From positions 471,190,400 to 471,254,399 of the forward strand of contig NC_081406.1 of NCBI RefSeq assembly GCF_030272615.1: a stretch of DNA of 64,000 bases. Reading direction: 5' to 3'. Within the stretch, counting starts at the first letter, position 1, and every line of letters starts with the position of its first letter. The translations under genes were made by a program, and so were the position numbers. The DNA is from Cryptomeria japonica. Lineage: Eukaryota > Streptophyta > Pinopsida > Cupressales > Cupressaceae. Below are positions 47,643 to 58,998 of the stretch, piece by piece. Below the pieces are notes generated by a model, which was not told where the DNA came from, ran no database searches, and saw only the letters and a program-made list of their open reading frames with translations.

Positions 47643-48643
47643 ATGTAGCATGATTTATCTTTGTTTTTCTTGTACTTATACTTATTTTGATATCTAGGGT
47701 TAGGCTTAAAAGATCTTCTATCTCTTTCTTCAAATATTGAATTCATTTCAAGACATCTAGACGCAAAATGACCTATCTTATTACATGCAAAACATTTAAA
47801 AGGTGTTTTTCCTTCATACTTACTTCCTACTGGTCCTTTAGGTACTCTTCTAGAAAATAGGGCTTCAAGTTGCTCAAATTCTTTATCTTCTCTCTTGATA
47901 TCATCCAATTACTTTGCATACAAATCTTTCCAATCTTGCTTGCTGGTTATTGATGTAAATGCATGAAAAGAAAGTTCAGACTTCACAACTCCAGAAGGTC
48001 CAAATTATTCAAGCTCGAAAGCAGATAATTTCTCAACCAAGGTATCTCTATTGACAAAAGTATTAGCCATTGTTCTCAATTCATTAATTGTAGTAGCCTT
48101 CATCTTATAAGTCGGTGGAAAAGCTCTCAGAACTTTAGAAACTATTTCATCTTCACTCAAAGTTCCACCACAACATTGAATTCCCATAACAATTGCATTT
48201 ACCCTTTCCATGAATGCAGTAATCCTTTCATCTTCTTCCATTTTCAAGTTTTCATATTTCACCCGGTAACCATCAAGTTTAGAAATATTAACAGTAGGGT
48301 AACCTTCATTAAGAGTCTCCAACTTGTCCCATATAGCCTTTGTTGATGATTTGTCAGTTAATCATATTATTTGTTGATCAGAAAGTGCACACAGGAAGGC
48401 TTCTCTTGGTCTACAATCATTCTCAAGCTCCTTATCCAAGTTTTTTGGAGGAGGATTTCTAGATGCCAGATTAAAAGGTGTAACACCATTCTCTAAGATT
48501 TCCCAAATTTCCTTACAAAGACATCTCAGATGAGTCTCCATCTGAATCTTCCATACTCTATAATTTGTTCCATCAAGCCTAGGAATATCTCTCTGAAAGA
48601 CAGCAGCATATGAACTAGATGAACTTGAACTATTAGTCACCAT
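47643..48643 (-). pseudogene. Copia B gag (UBN2 type with zinc knuckle), decayed
   Basis: In minus direction: IPRLDGTNYRVWKIQMETHL at the start, the UBN2 helices (ISKLDGYRVKYENLKMEEDERITAFMERVNAI, then VSKVLRAFPPTYK), a basic stretch and one CCHC knuckle (CFACNKIGHFASRC). In-frame stops lie near 48360, 48003 and 47908. The frame runs into the CACTA right end at 47642 after NKDKSCYIA. In an intact element gag forms the particle that packages the RNA. The protease half of the gag-pol frame resumes at 23932. Confidence 0.9.
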
Positions 48644-48684
48644 AGGATCTTCCTCAAGTAGTTAAGCTTCTACAGAGAGGACCA

Positions 48685-48700
48685 GAGCTCTAACACCAAT
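48685..48700 (-). promoter_or_regulatory. Copia B primer-binding site
   Basis: In minus direction ATTGGTGTTAGAGCTC directly follows the CA end of the 5' LTR at 48701. It is a variant of the TGGTATCAGAGC initiator-Met primer site of copia elements. Confidence 0.75.
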
Positions 48701-49035
48701 TGCTAGACAATTCAAATAACCGAAAGACAACTAAGAGGGGGGGTGAATCAGTTGTCACCAGATTACCAGAACCTTAAGTAATTAAAACTTTAATACCGAA
48801 ACCCAAAAGATCAATACCGGAATGCATAAACCAAATACCAAAATAGAAGATATACCAATTAAGAATAAATAATAATTAGAGAATAAATACCATCCACATG
48901 ACACCAAGATTTGTACGTGGAAAACCCGGTAAAGGGAAAAACAATGGTGGGAAGCCTACCCACAGTCAAATAATACTTCTACAGTAAGTATGTGATTACA
49001 AATAGGGGCCTACACTTGCAGGAAGGCCAACGACC
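48701..49035 (-). repeat. Copia B 5' LTR, truncated
   Basis: It matches the first 345 bases (+ strand) of the full LTR at 19123-20371, then breaks off at GGAAGGCCAACGACC. From 49036 the sequence is copia C gag. The missing 0.9 kb includes the LTR start, its promoter half and the flanking target duplication. Confidence 0.85.
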
Positions 49036-50636
49036 AGTATGGTTTTCATTCCGGTATAGATAGTGAGCATTCTACTTCTGAGCATTCTGGTTCACAGGCA
49101 GATTTCTTGTAGCTTCATCATGGGTCTTCTTCTCGGTAACTTTGTTGACAGTAAAGGTTTGTTTTTCTTTACTCTCACTTGAAGAAGTAAATTGTATCTC
49201 CTTGTCGGATGTGTCTTTTCTATTTGAACTCTGTCCTTCTTCAAAACCTAAACCTCGGGTATCTTTTGAGTTCTTCTAATTACTCAACATTTTGTCCAAG
49301 GCTTCAGTGCTGCCCTCATACTTGCTCCTCATCTTCAACTCATCCTTTCTCTTTTCAAGCTCCTTTCTGAGCCTTACAATTTCTTCTTCCAAATTTTGAT
49401 ACTCCTTCTCTTTCTTTATCAAATCAAAGGATGTAACTTCACATATCCTCTTGGCCTCTTCCAACTAGAGTTTCAAATCAAAGATTGTTTTCTTGGACTC
49501 ATCCAGGGATTGCTTCAAATGGTATTGTTCTTCAGTAGCAACACACTTAACCTTCTTGAGATCTCTTCTTATTTTACTCAACTCCTCAAGAGGACTTATG
49601 AGCTCACCTTCCAAGTCCACTTCAACTTCAATGTCTTCATCTTCATTATCTTCATCAACTGGTTCATCTAGTTCCATAAAGAGATTGGTTTTTCTTTCAC
49701 CCTCACAACAATCACTTTCTGAGGCACTTTCTTCATCTGAGGCATCATCTTAAAAAGTATACAGGTTGTTCTACTTTTGGTAGCTTCTTCTATCTTGTTG
49801 ATAAGAATTCTTCTTTTTATCCTTACTCGAAGGTTTGTTGGTGCTTTGTTGCTCTTCTCCAGTATTCTCACTATAGGGACATTTTGAAGCAAAGTGTCCT
49901 ATTTTACCACAGTTAAAACATTTGAGAGGTAATTTTCCTTTGTACTTACCGGATCCTCTTTTAAGCTTCCTTAAAAAAATTTCTACCACTGTGTCTGAGT
50001 CTTCACTAGATTCTCCATAAGTAACTTCTTCCTTACGCTTTTTGATGGAGTTGAAAGAAACCTCTTTCTTTGAAGTTTCTTCACCGGTTGTTCTCATCTC
50101 ATAAGCAGTTGGGGACCCAAATAACTCATCCATTGAAAAGGTTTTCAGATCCTTGGCTTCTTCTATTGCAGAGACATTTGTGTCATACTTAGATGTGAGT
50201 GATCTAAGTACCTTTTTGACAATCACTTCATCAGTTATATCTTCTTTAAGTCCTCTAATAGTGTTCACTATTTCATCAATTCTATGAAGATAATAAAAAA
50301 TCTTCTCTTCATCTTTCATCTTCAAGCCTTCAAGTTGACCTCTTAGTGTTTACAGTCTAGCCTCCTTAACCTTCACATCTCCTTGAAACAATCTCTTCAA
50401 CTTATCCCAAGTTTCCTTGGCGGATGAGCAGTGCATAACCTTAACAAACTTATTATTAGACAATCCACTGAGAATAACATGCTTGGCCTTGGAATTGTTT
50501 TCATACTCCTTCTTAGCATCTGGATCTATTGGAGGATTATTAGGGACAATATACCCATTGTTCACAGACATCCAAACATCAAAACCTAGGGAGGATAGAT
50601 AGGTTTCCATTATTCTACTCCAAAATGCATAGTTGG
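49036..50636 (-). pseudogene. Copia C gag, main part (zinc knuckle and coiled-coil tail)
   Basis: In minus direction it starts in the codons for FWSRIMETYLSSLGFDVW beside the Tat-2 insertion, continues with the UBN2 helices (HVILSGLSNNKFVKVMHCSSAKETWDKLKRLFQGD), KVLRSLTSKYDTNVSAIEE and a CCHC knuckle (CFNCGKIGHFASKC near 49900). A charged coiled-coil tail follows (LEEEIVRLRKELEKRKDELKMR) and then a serine/lysine-rich region. Stops occur near 50348, 49770 and 49465. This gag is a different subfamily from that of copia B. The N-terminal piece lies at 59766-59814. Confidence 0.88.
50632..50636. repeat. Tat-2 target site duplication (left copy)
   Basis: GTTGG here matches GTTGG at 59761-59765 on the other side of Tat-2. 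One copy belongs to the copia C gag codons. Confidence 0.95.
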
Positions 50637-51398
50637 TGTATACACCTAAAAATGATCTGAAGATAATTAATTAAATAAGCAATTATTTAATTAATCTCCC
50701 TCCCCAATTTAATTAAATTCACTAAGCAATTTGATTAAATTTCCCCTTTCATCTACTTATTAATAAATCTAAGGATTTATTTAATAGGTTCATTTCATCC
50801 CATTTAATTAATTAATTCCCTCATCCAAAATCATTTCTTCTAATCTTTTAATTAATTAAAACAAATCAAATTCATGAGTTTTTGAGATTAATTAGCCTTT
50901 TTCATATTATTTGAATTTTTAAATTCAAATTCTCCTAATTTCTACCACTCCTAAACCTAACCATTCCTAAACCTAACCCATTCTACCTACCACCATGTCC
51001 CCTTTCATCCAACATCTTCTAGAACTTTGTGACACTTGTCACTAAGTGTTCCCTTTCATCTACTTCCTTCTAGAAGCCTCTTGACACTTGTCACCATAGA
51101 GATGACAGATGTTCCCTTTAATCCAACCCCCTTTGCCATACTCCTCCAATTTAACCATTGATATCTTCAGATCAATCTTGACCGTTGATTCTTGCCACAT
51201 CACCCCTAGCCTTGGAAATCCTATAAATAGACCTCATTTTGGAGCAATATGGGTCCTAATTTCATGTCCCAATTTCATATGATTTTTGCATATCATTTGA
51301 TTCATATCATTCATGTCCTAATTTACTAACCATTACTTGTAATGATTTATTGAGTGCATTGTGTTTGCAGGTATAGGTACACTTCACAGAGCACAACA
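50637..51398 (+). repeat. Tat-2 5' LTR (762 bp)
   Basis: TGTATACACC to GAGCACAACA. It contains CTATAAATAG at 51221-51230 as a probable TATA box and AT-rich TTTAATTAATTAA tracts in its first third. Confidence 0.95.
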
Positions 51399-51401
51399 TT
51401 T

Positions 51402-51419
51402 TGGCGCTCACCATTGGAC
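51402..51419 (+). promoter_or_regulatory. Tat-2 primer-binding site
   Basis: TGGCGCTCACCATTGGAC follows the LTR end after three bases. TGGCGC is the usual opening of primer sites in plant Tat and Athila elements; I have not assigned the tRNA. Confidence 0.7.
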
Positions 51420-53748
51420 CGAAATCATCACTTTTGGCCTCTTAATCTTCAGCAAACTTCATCTCTGTCTGGCTCTGGTTTAGATATTCATATGAGTTGC
51501 CTTTTCAGATCGTACGAACTTCTTTTCAGTCTAGGACGACACCTCATCCTGACTTGTACTAGGTATAATTTTGTGTCGTACAAGCTTCTATGTTGCAAAT
51601 TCTTTATTCATACTTGGTCTAAAGTTGTGTCGTACGAGTCTATTTCTTGCAAATTCTTTACTTGTACTAGGCTGATCCTGTGTCATATGAGCCTATTTTG
51701 GATACTGTACGAGATCTAAAGTTCTGTTGTACTAACTGGAAATTTGTGTCGTATGAGTCTTTGGTTCTGTGATTTTTGATAAAGTGCATGTTAAGGTTTT
51801 TTTATTTTAATTTGAATTTCACTAATGCTAACCCAGACTGGTTTATGAGATGTTTATAGCCTAACTCTTTTCTGCAGGACGCTTGTCAAAGATACGCTTG
51901 TCAAAGACAAATTCAAAACACAATCATGACTACTAATGGATCTATTTTGTAGGTTGCCTATGAATCCAACTAAACTTTGTGTATTCATTAAAGTTTTCTA
52001 GGCACACTTCAATTTGGGCTTAAAGAAATGAACTATCATGTCTTATGTGTCTTTGATTATAGGAGAGTATGCTCTCACCTTTCTTAGGTGATCAGAAAGC
52101 TAGACTCATCTTTTTCTTTCATTAGTGCATCTCTTTAGCAGGCCTGCCCTCCCGAGGAGTTATTAACTCTTAGCCCTTAAGGTCGGTGAGAGGGGAACAA
52201 CCTAAGTGGGAATGGCTAACACCAAGTAATCCAACCCACTATAAAATAAATGTGTTTTTGATGAAAATCGAAGCAATGGCAGTGCTCGAGAATAGCTCTC
52301 CTCCGTACCTTCAAGTATATCAAACCTTGGTTTTCAAGGCTGGGAGACCTCTTAATTGAGTTTATACCCCAACGTGCCGAACGGATCCCTTACTAGTGCC
52401 AGTTAAAATAGAAGCTACCCGATTCACCTCCGAAAGGGTGATAATCTTTGTGCAAGAGAGATAGTAACTCTCCCAAGACACTTGCCATATCATGCCCCCA
52501 TTAGCGTTTGGAGTCAGATAATATGACGTTGAGAATCCAATGCGTGAGACTCAGTGGTCATATTCTGATTAGCTATTGGGTGTGTACCTAAGCCAACAAG
52601 CAAAGGTTTTCATTCTCAGCCAACTTCCTTAGGGTTTAACTTGTTTGGAGTCATTTATCACATCATGTGTTTGTTGTGTATTCATCCCTAAATTGACAAA
52701 TTAGACACCTAAAAAACTGGAAGACATAAGCAAAACATTAAACTTCAGTTAGCAAAAATTCAACCAAACAAACATTTTTATCTCTATCTGGTTATCTGTC
52801 GTATGAGTTAGGATTTCTATCATACGAGCCTGTTTGCATAAAATCATTTGTCGTACTATCTGCTATCCTATGTTGTACGAGTCATTTGTTTTGTCATATG
52901 GTCTATAATCCCAGGTCATACGAGTTGCTGTTGTTTATATGAAAAACTTTATTCTGTCGTATGGCTCTGTATCTTATGTCATCCTAAGATGAACCTTATG
53001 TCATACGAAACTCTACATCTGTCAGTCTGAAGTTGTGTCCTGCATGCTTGTTTCAGATTTATCATTTCTGCCTGATCAATTTGCAGTAAGCATAAACACC
53101 TGTTATCTATCAATCCATGCTTAGATTGTCTACTTGGTTTGCTTGGTCAAGTTATCATCCATCAAAATCAGACTCTAGAAGATAAACACCCCAAGATTTT
53201 CAAAGTGCTCACCCCCAACAAGTTCAAAATCTAAATATCTCAAAGTGCATTATCACCCTCTTTGATAAACTAATCACTCAAACATAGTTTCTCATCAGGA
53301 TCAATCATCCTTTATCACGAAACTAAAACATTTGGTCAGGATAACCTTGTCCCACATCATAGGATATATCGTTCCTACTGGACTTGGTTCTTATCAAATC
53401 ATCACCATTGCACTCCTAAACCGAAGATCAAAAAACTTGCAAACTTTTAAACACTTGAATTCTCTTTTAGTGTCATATCACTCTATTGCCTTTAAATTGA
53501 CTATTGGTCACTTACCCAAAACAACCTTTTGGACAATCAAATCCTAGCGCAATATCAAACACAATGCCCATTTTGATTAGAGCATAGAGACATAAGAACA
53601 TTGAAACATTGGAAATAGCTGAAGATCATAGCAACATGGCATACCAAAGCAAAAGAAAAGAACACATAACAAGCCAATATATTAGAGTTCAAAATCAAAA
53701 TCCAACTATGATAAACCTCACAAGGATTTAAATACATCTCAAAAGAAA
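51420..53748 (+). other. Tat-2 leader, gag missing, with two clusters of CGTACGA words
   Basis: No gag frame is visible. Words of the type TGTGTCGTACGAGTCT and its CGTATGA / CATACGA variants cluster at 51508-51750 (about six) and 52797-53010 (about seven). Between them, 52140-52520 is a denser, GC-richer stretch (CCTCCCGAGGAGTTATTAACTC; CCGATTCACCTCCGAAAGGG) that looks like a structured leader. Confidence 0.6.
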
Positions 53749-54350
53749 GGTGGCTCTTTTATGCACCTCTTAAAGAGATCCCTAAAGGATTTAGCAAAGA
53801 AGATCAAAATCGTGCACCCATATCTAACAATGATCCATCCATCCATAAGAAAATTGATTCTCCAAGGGCATCTATTCCTACACCTCTTGAAAGCTTGCAA
53901 GAACCTTCCATAGCATCCTTGCCAAATAATGCATCCAAAGCTAAAATTCCCCAAGCGATATCTAGGATTACCATCAAACCTATTTCAGAGGATCCTATTC
54001 AAATCTCATCTCCTTCATATCCAAGAATTAATTCATTGCAGCATCCCCATAGTGCTTCCTTGCAAATTGAAGTCCTCATTCATAGAACGCTTATTAAACA
54101 TGTCCTGATAGATGGGGGAGCTGGCTTGAACATTTGCTCTTTGAGTCTTGTCTGTTCTCTAGGATATTCAGAACATGCAGTTGATCCCCAGAAAAAGATA
54201 AAAATTAAAGTCTATGGTGAAGAAGAACATTACTCTAAAGGAATTGTGGTATTACCCCTCAGAGTAGGACCTTTGCAAAAAGAAACAACATGCCAAGTTC
54301 TAGATGTGGACCTACCATACAATATACTATTGGGAGGACCATGGATATAG
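53749..54350 (+). pseudogene. Tat-2 aspartic protease
   Basis: The frame is open from 53749 (FYAPLKEIPKGFSKEDQ) to 54350. The retropepsin active site reads HVLIDGGAGLNICSL (about 54108-54150), with the D-G-G-A form common in Tat elements, and the second conserved block is DLPYNILLGGPWI at the end. It would mature the Gag-Pol polyprotein. The frame ends in TAG directly after GGPWI, where relatives continue; 54351-54743 is a stop-rich linker. Confidence 0.8.
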
Positions 54351-54743
54351 GATATGCAAGCTGTCCCATCAACCTATCATTAATGTATAAAATTTTCCTA
54401 CAGTAGGAAGGAAATCACAATATCAGTAGAATCAAATCCATTGCAGTGTTGTAATAATCTGAAATCAGCTCAAGAGATCATAATTTTACATAACAGAGAG
54501 GTAGCAGCTTCAAGCAAACAATCCAAGGAACAATCATTTGCATCAATTCTGTCAAACATGGAAAAACAAATGCAACTGAAAGATCAAGGGAATAGCTAAT
54601 ATTTGATATCATGAAAAAACAAACTAGAGCAACTTGAAATTGAAAGGGATGAAGAAGCATATATAGTAGTCGATGTAGTTCACACATATGCAAAACAAAC
54701 GTTAGGAACTAGCCCACTTGAATCAGAATCACATTCGACTGAC

Positions 54744-56068
54744 ATGGACTTAACCAAGGATGATCAATATTTTCTTATACGAGGTCATTCTGATGAGAGT
54801 ATTGTTCTAGACATGGAAATACATACTGAAAGCTCTGACATCTCTATCATGACCCCTAATATCTTTGAAACTATTCAACCTGAAGATCCTTTATCCTTAA
54901 GCTATCTTGAACCTATGGACTGGGAAAATGAAGGACATACTGCTATTGACTTATATCTTGATGAAATCAAACCCACAACAACTTTCACTAGGGATTCCGC
55001 TAATGTATCTTTGAGTCAAGTGGGTGCCAAATCCCCTAGTCACAAAAATGAACATAAAGAAAACAACATCAGGTCTAATGCTGAAAACCATTCATTGGCA
55101 ACATTAGATCAAGAAAAAGTAAAAATAAAGGACGCTTCTAACCGTGAAAACCTCCTCGAGGCACTTGAAGAGGGGATATTTGACACTTTACCTGAATACT
55201 ATCAAGAAAAGTCATCAATCTTGATCAAACTAGCAGAGGCAGTTATCATTGGCACAACTAATATACATCCAACAATCTCTCTATCAGAATCAACAAGGCA
55301 TAAATACTTGAAACCATTCAAAAGATGGCAAGTCAATTTTACCTATTCATATACAGACATTCCAGGGTTCGATCCATATCTTACAATACATCACCCGAAT
55401 ATCAGTCCAAGAGCAGACATCAATAAAGGAACACAACATGGATCAGGAGCAGGCATTCTACTCATCACACCACAAGGTCCTACAATCCCGAAAGCATACA
55501 AATTAAGCTTTCTGTGCACCAATAATACTGCGGAGTATGAAGCTTTGGTTACAGGCATCAAAATGGTTGTAGAATGGAATATTAAACAACTTCAGGTCTT
55601 TGGAGACTCTCAGCTCGTCATCAATCAAATCAATGATGACTTCAAACAAAAGATGACAAACTCATGCCTTACAAAAAGATAGTGAATGATATCAAGAAGT
55701 ACTTTGTAGAAATAACTTTTGAACAGATTCCAAGAAATGACAACAAAGCAGTAGATGCCATGGCTACACTTGCTTCTCTATTGCAGACACAGGAAAATCA
55801 ACAACGTTATGAATTCCTGGTTGAAGAATTGTTTCATCCCGCCTATAATTGTCTTGATTCCCAAACCATCTGTCAACTTATTGGACATGATTCCTCCCGC
55901 TATGGCCAAACTTACACATACCTAAAAGACAACATCCTACCCCCAGATTTATCAAAAAACCAAAAGAGAAACTTTATTCGCCAATCCTCTCATTTTACTC
56001 TCGTCGCAGATACCCTATTTAAACGAGGTCTAGACAGTACTCTCTTACGATGTCTCGAACAAGAATAA
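54744..56068 (+). pseudogene. Tat-2 fused frame: RT leader joined to archaeal RNase H (RT deleted)
   Basis: After a linker region the frame reads QVNFTYSYTDIPGFDPYLTI, the leader before RT. About 20 residues later it goes straight into QHGSGAGILLITPQGPTIP of the archaeal-type RNase H. The whole RT catalytic domain and the first RNase H, about 1.2 kb in Tat-1, are missing while the frame stays open. The RNase H continues with NNTAEYEALVTGIKMVVEW and VFGDSQLVINQI; a one-base shift near 55665 then leads to the NDNKAVDAMATLAS part. The first catalytic aspartate is lost with the deletion. A TAA ends the second piece at 56068. Confidence 0.85.
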
Positions 56069-57153
56069 TCTGAGAAGGCTTTACATGAAGTCCATAATGG
56101 AATTTGTGGCACTCATTCAAGTGGTCTTACCCTTTCAAAAAAACTCATATGCTTGGGCTACTATTGGCCGACTATGAAACGAGATTCTTTTAAGATAGCA
56201 AGAACATGCAAACAATGTCAAATCCATGGGATCTTGATCCATGCACTAGCACAAGAACTACATGCTTTAGAAACATCTTGGCCTTTTGTCAATGGGGACT
56301 TGATCTAGTAGGAAACATAAATCCTTCCTCATCTAATGGACATAAATTTATCCTAGTAGCTACAAAATATTTCACAAAATGGATTGAAGCTGTACCTCTC
56401 ATCAACATCACGGGAAAACAAATTGCTGCATTTATCTTGAATTACATCATTTATCGCTATGGAATACCAATGACCATTATCACAGATAATGGGCGACCAT
56501 TCAAGAATCAAGATGTACAAGAGCTATGTGAGAAGTTCAAAATCCAACACAGATTCTCCACACCATATTATCCATAGGGAAATGGGTAGGTAGAAGCATC
56601 TAACAAAACTATTCTGAAAATCCTTAAAAAGATAGTGAACGATGTTGGGAAAGATTGGCATATCCAACTAAACCCTGCTCTATGGGCCTACCACACTAGT
56701 ATCTGCACACCGATAGGTGCCACACCTTTCTCTCTTGTATATGGATCAGAAGCCATATTGCCAATCAAAGTAGAGACACCTTCTCTACGTGTATCACTAA
56801 AAGGTCTCATCCCAGATGAAGAACAAAAAGTATCCAGACTGCAAGAGTTAGAACTAATCCATGAACATAGACAAAATGCCTTTGATCATCTAAAAGTATA
56901 TCAACAAAGAATGTGTTGGAGCTATAATCATAAGGTTGAACCACGAATCTTTCAAGTGGGAGAACTAGTGCTAAAGGAAAATCCACGCAACCAGGCAGAT
57001 CGAGAAAATAAAGAAAAATTTGAACCAAACTGGTTAGGTCCATTTGTGGTCACAACAGTATTTGGGTTAGAAGCATATCAACTATCAACAAAGGATGAAG
57101 ATCAGCTCGAGGAACCTATCAATAGCATGCATCTGAAAAAAATTTATGTCTGA
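56069..57153 (+). pseudogene. Tat-2 integrase (decayed)
   Basis: The zinc-binding HNGICGTHSSG ... CKQCQIHG module lies at 56090-56230. The core has WGLDLVGNINPSSSNGHKF, ITDNGRPFKNQDVQELC and VEASNKTI, so D, D and E remain. Two TAG codons at about 56575 and 56587 replace glutamines seen in Tat-1. The C-terminal part reads YGSEAILPIKVETPSLRVSL and ends HLKKIYV at 57153. Close relative of the Tat-1 integrase. Confidence 0.88.
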
Positions 57154-58984
57154 AAAATCATAATAAAATCAAAAACAGTGAAAAATCAGAAAAAATAAAA
57201 AACAGTGAAAAATAAGAAAAAATCAAAAACAGTGAAAAATCAGAAAAAAAAAGAAAAAAAGGAAAAAGCAGAAAAATCCTAAAAAGTGAAAAAAAAAGAA
57301 AAAGAAAGAAAAATTCAAATATCAGAAAAAGTGCAATAAAAACAGATGGTGAAAACCTGGCAAACAGGCGCTATCTGTCAGCTTTCTCTTCCATCTATTA
57401 GTTCATGTATCTTTCCGCTTGCATTCATTTTCCATCAGTGCTATCTATGACCATCATAAACCTTTGTACATACGCAAACAATCCTAGGTGACCTCTCACC
57501 ATGGTTTGGATCATTGGGTATATCATAGCGAATTTGTTTCTAGGCTTGGGGCAAAATCCTACACTTAGCTGGGGGCAAAAACTCTTGATCATTTTGCACT
57601 TAACCAAACAAGTAGAACAAATAGTTACACAACTCTTATCAAGCGAAAACTAAGACACATCCAACATTGAACACGAGATCAAACTATCAACTATCAAGCT
57701 ATCACGAAATCAATCAAAGCACATCACACACTTTTCAGTGGAATAATATCTTTTGGATAATGATTGTAACATGATTGTTTAACTTTTCTATATTGCTTTT
57801 CGCTATCATGATTTCTGAGTGACTCCAGGATGTCATTGACTAGAGGAACAAGGAAGAAACATGATATTTTTCTTGTCTATTGTCTGAAAATTAGTCATTA
57901 ATATGTGCAAATTTGTCTTAGGACATGATCATCAGAATATCATTGAAGACATTTCCGATTTGTGTATTGAAATGATTCATACTGCCTATTTTATGCAAGT
58001 AACACTCAGGTCATCTCGGTTCAATTATACCACGATGCTTGTGCTAACTTGCTATATCAAAATCCAGGAAAGAAGTGCTCAGGTCATCATGATTTAATTA
58101 TACCATCAATGTTTGCACTCACTTCCCACATTTCAAAAGCTCAATGATGACAAAATCGCAAAAAAATCCATTGACTAGTCCGATCATTCCATTGCATTTC
58201 ATTTGCATTTTAGCTTGCATTTCATTCTTGCATGGGATCCTACAAGCTCCTTTTATCCAAGGTTAAATCTATCACAGGAATCATCAAAGTATCATCACAA
58301 GTGTATACACAATCAGAATGATGACTCATCTATCTCATGATATTATCAACCCAGTGAAAATCTTATGCTATGTCCCTCAACAGAATTAACAATTAGCATA
58401 TCCAAATATTTCTGCAACTTGATATCAACAAACTGTTAGTTCTTTATCTAATCAGCCTTATCAAATCAAATCAATCAATCAAACCTAATCGATTCTGATC
58501 ATGTCTTATACAGGATGCATCCTTCCTAAAATCAGATGATCTGATTTTGATTCATGTCTTATGTAGGATGTATCCTTCTTGAAACCAAATGTTCTGATCA
58601 TGTCTTATACAGGATGTATCCTTCCTGAAACCAGATGCTTTGATCATCGTTGTCTTATACAGGATTAATCCTTCCTGAAACCAGACTTAATCTCGATCTT
58701 ATCAATATAATCAATCAATATTTTTCAATCTTATCAATCTAAGCAATCAAGCTAACCGAAGAACTTGCATTTTCATCAAACCACAGTTGCAGAAATCAAA
58801 TCAAATCGAATCTATCAGGATATCAATCTTGCAAAACTCCAAAGATCAATTATTTCAATTGATCTCCCAAGGGGGCATCATCATACCAGAATTTAGCAAT
58901 CAAGAGCTGGGGCATCCTATCAAATCAATATCAGCATCAAAATGAGATTATTCTTTGAATCAACGCATCATCACACCTCGCTTC
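57154..58984. other. Tat-2 3' untranslated region with two repeat arrays
   Basis: No gene is seen. At 57160-57330 an A-rich word, AAAAACAGTGAAAAATCAG, is repeated several times. At about 58495-58690 a unit of 47-55 bases, GTCTTATACAGGATGTATCCTTCCTGAAACCAGA, occurs four times. Unlike Tat-1 there is no antisense PMD gene. Confidence 0.7.
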
Positions 58985-58998
58985 AAAGAGGGGCAAAA
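58985..58998 (+). promoter_or_regulatory. Tat-2 polypurine tract
   Basis: AAAGAGGGGCAAAA immediately before the 3' LTR; identical to the Tat-1 tract. Confidence 0.92.

Larger units (their letters stand above)
19123..49035 (-). mobile_element. Copia B: Ty1/copia element carrying a 23.7-kb CACTA insertion
   Basis: The 3' LTR (19123-20371), pol (20735-23932), gag (47643-48643), primer-binding site (48685-48700) and a truncated 5' LTR (48701-49035) are all in minus orientation. The CACTA element at 23936-47639 separates protease from gag. Without it the remaining length is about 6.2 kb. B cuts copia A at 19122. Its outer 5' LTR end is missing because the sequence switches to copia C at 49036. 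Confidence 0.85.
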
